This document shows positions 5,057 through 5,627 of a stretch of DNA of 5,627 nucleotides, piece after piece (the stretch's first letter is position 1; each line of letters begins with the position of its first letter). Location: positions 1 through 5,627 of the forward strand of contig DATGZX010000145.1 of the NCBI GenBank assembly GCA_035296965.1, in the 5' to 3' direction. The translations under genes and the position numbers were made by a program. The DNA is from DATGZX01 sp035296965 (lineage in GTDB: Bacteria > Planctomycetota > Planctomycetia > Gemmatales > Gemmataceae). Below the pieces are notes generated by a model. The model made no database searches and had not been told where the DNA came from. It saw only the letters and a list, made by a program, of their open reading frames with translations.

Positions 5057-5627
5057 CTAGCGTATCCAGAACGTTTTCCGGCAACACTCGCCAAACCAGC
5101 AGGCCAGCGCCACCGCCAGGATCAGGTCGTCATCGGCTCCCTCGCGGGAGGCGAAGGCGTCGTTGGCTGGCGGTGTCTTGTTGTAAACGTATGTCAATAA
5201 CCCGTGATAGATCGTCTGCGCCGAAGGCGTACTCGCCATCACTTCCGGCGGCATCAGGTCGTCAAAGACGAGGCGGTCTTCCTGGAGTACCAGCCGGGTC
5301 GTTTCGATGACACTGGCCTTGGTGACGCGCCAGAGTCCTTCGACAAAGCCGTCTTCGGCACTGGCTCTGAGCTCGACAGGCTGGATACGCACCGGCAGGC
5401 GATGCTTCCGCAAGTGTGCCACGACCGCTCTGATGCCTGGTCCGGCCTCCACAATCAGGTCGTTGCCGGTTAACGGTGTGTCGCACAGCATGGCATCTAT
5501 GAAGGATCCGTTGTCAAGCCGGTTGGTGCAGATTTTGTTGAGCAGAAGTTCTTCCGCAACATCCTCGTCACCGTCGGCGTCGGTCGATCTGCCCTTTGTC
5601 CGACCTGGTCGATGGTGTGAGGTCGCG
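5057..5627 (-). CDS. Phage terminase-like nuclease domain, N-terminus beyond the window edge
   Basis: The minus-strand frame is open from the right edge to a TAG at 5057, showing 189 residues. The visible part resembles the C-terminal RNase-H-fold nuclease of large terminases. A short TNRLDNGSFIDAML segment corresponds to the helix before the second acidic strand. LIVEAGPGIRAVVAHLRKHRLPV (about 57-79) aligns with the usual VVDATGVGRPVVDLLR-type segment. ASREGADDDLILAVALACWF near the end matches the REG-hDDLvLAlALA signature with the last catalytic Asp. Large terminases cut phage DNA during packaging. Whether the ATPase half is present cannot be seen. The second acidic position is Glu in place of the common Asp, and TGVG reads GPGI, so the protein may have diverged. 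The ATG at 5491 has no good ribosome site and similarity begins before it, so I take the true start to lie outside. Stand-alone terminase-like nucleases are an alternative to an intact phage gene. Confidence 0.7.
   Translation of the reverse strand, partial: ATSHHRPGRTKGRSTDADGDEDVAEELLLNKICTNRLDNGSFIDAMLCDTPLTGNDLIVEAGPGIRAVVAHLRKHRLPVRIQPVELRASAEDGFVEGLWRVTKASVIETTRLVLQEDRLVFDDLMPPEVMASTPSAQTIYHGLLTYVYNKTPPANDAFASREGADDDLILAVALACWFGECCRKTFWIR

Noticed and set aside
1..5627. CRISPR array, tRNA, rRNA or insertion-sequence ends
   Set aside because: I saw no regularly spaced repeats, no cloverleaf-like segment and no paired terminal inverted repeats with flanking duplications. A computed search could still find weak cases.

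Overview
The window is GC-rich bacterial DNA with all recognisable genes on the minus strand. In transcription order (right to left) it holds: the C-terminal part of a phage-terminase-like nuclease, running off the right edge; a CDC48-type AAA+ ATPase with an unrecognised cysteine-containing N-terminal region; a Ku protein; a stand-alone ATP-dependent DNA ligase of the LigD/LigC type; a small HARE-HTH winged-helix protein; and a DUF2924 protein running off the left edge. The family mix (Ku of the cysteine-containing type, HARE-HTH with a lysine-rich N-terminal tail, DUF2924, terminase-like nuclease) suggests a planctomycete, perhaps Gemmata-like. This is an inference from family distribution and not proven by the sequence.

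Layout. 1-426: DUF2924 (3' end missing). 427-786: non-coding, with stem-loops, a G10 tract and a probable terminator for the HARE-HTH gene. 787-1122: HARE-HTH. 1123-1242: short leader. 1243-2181: DNA ligase. 2178-3128: Ku, overlapping the ligase by a GTGA junction. 3129-3175: 47-base gap. 3176-4783: AAA+ ATPase. 4784-5056: non-coding leader with an 8-base inverted repeat. 5057-5627: terminase-like nuclease (5' end missing).

How the genes may work together. Ku and the ligase form a minimal bacterial non-homologous end-joining (NHEJ) pair: Ku binds broken ends and the ligase seals them. The polymerase and phosphoesterase domains of classical LigD are absent from this protein. The AAA+ gene lies 47 bases upstream of ku on the same strand, so AAA+, Ku and ligase probably form one transcription unit. 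The most interesting hypothesis is that the CDC48-like ATPase remodels or unloads Ku, as p97/CDC48 does for Ku in eukaryotes. The flanking DUF2924, HARE-HTH and terminase-like genes give the locus a mobile-element or phage-like flavour, but no recombinase, attachment site or insertion sequence is visible here. No tRNA, rRNA or CRISPR array was seen.
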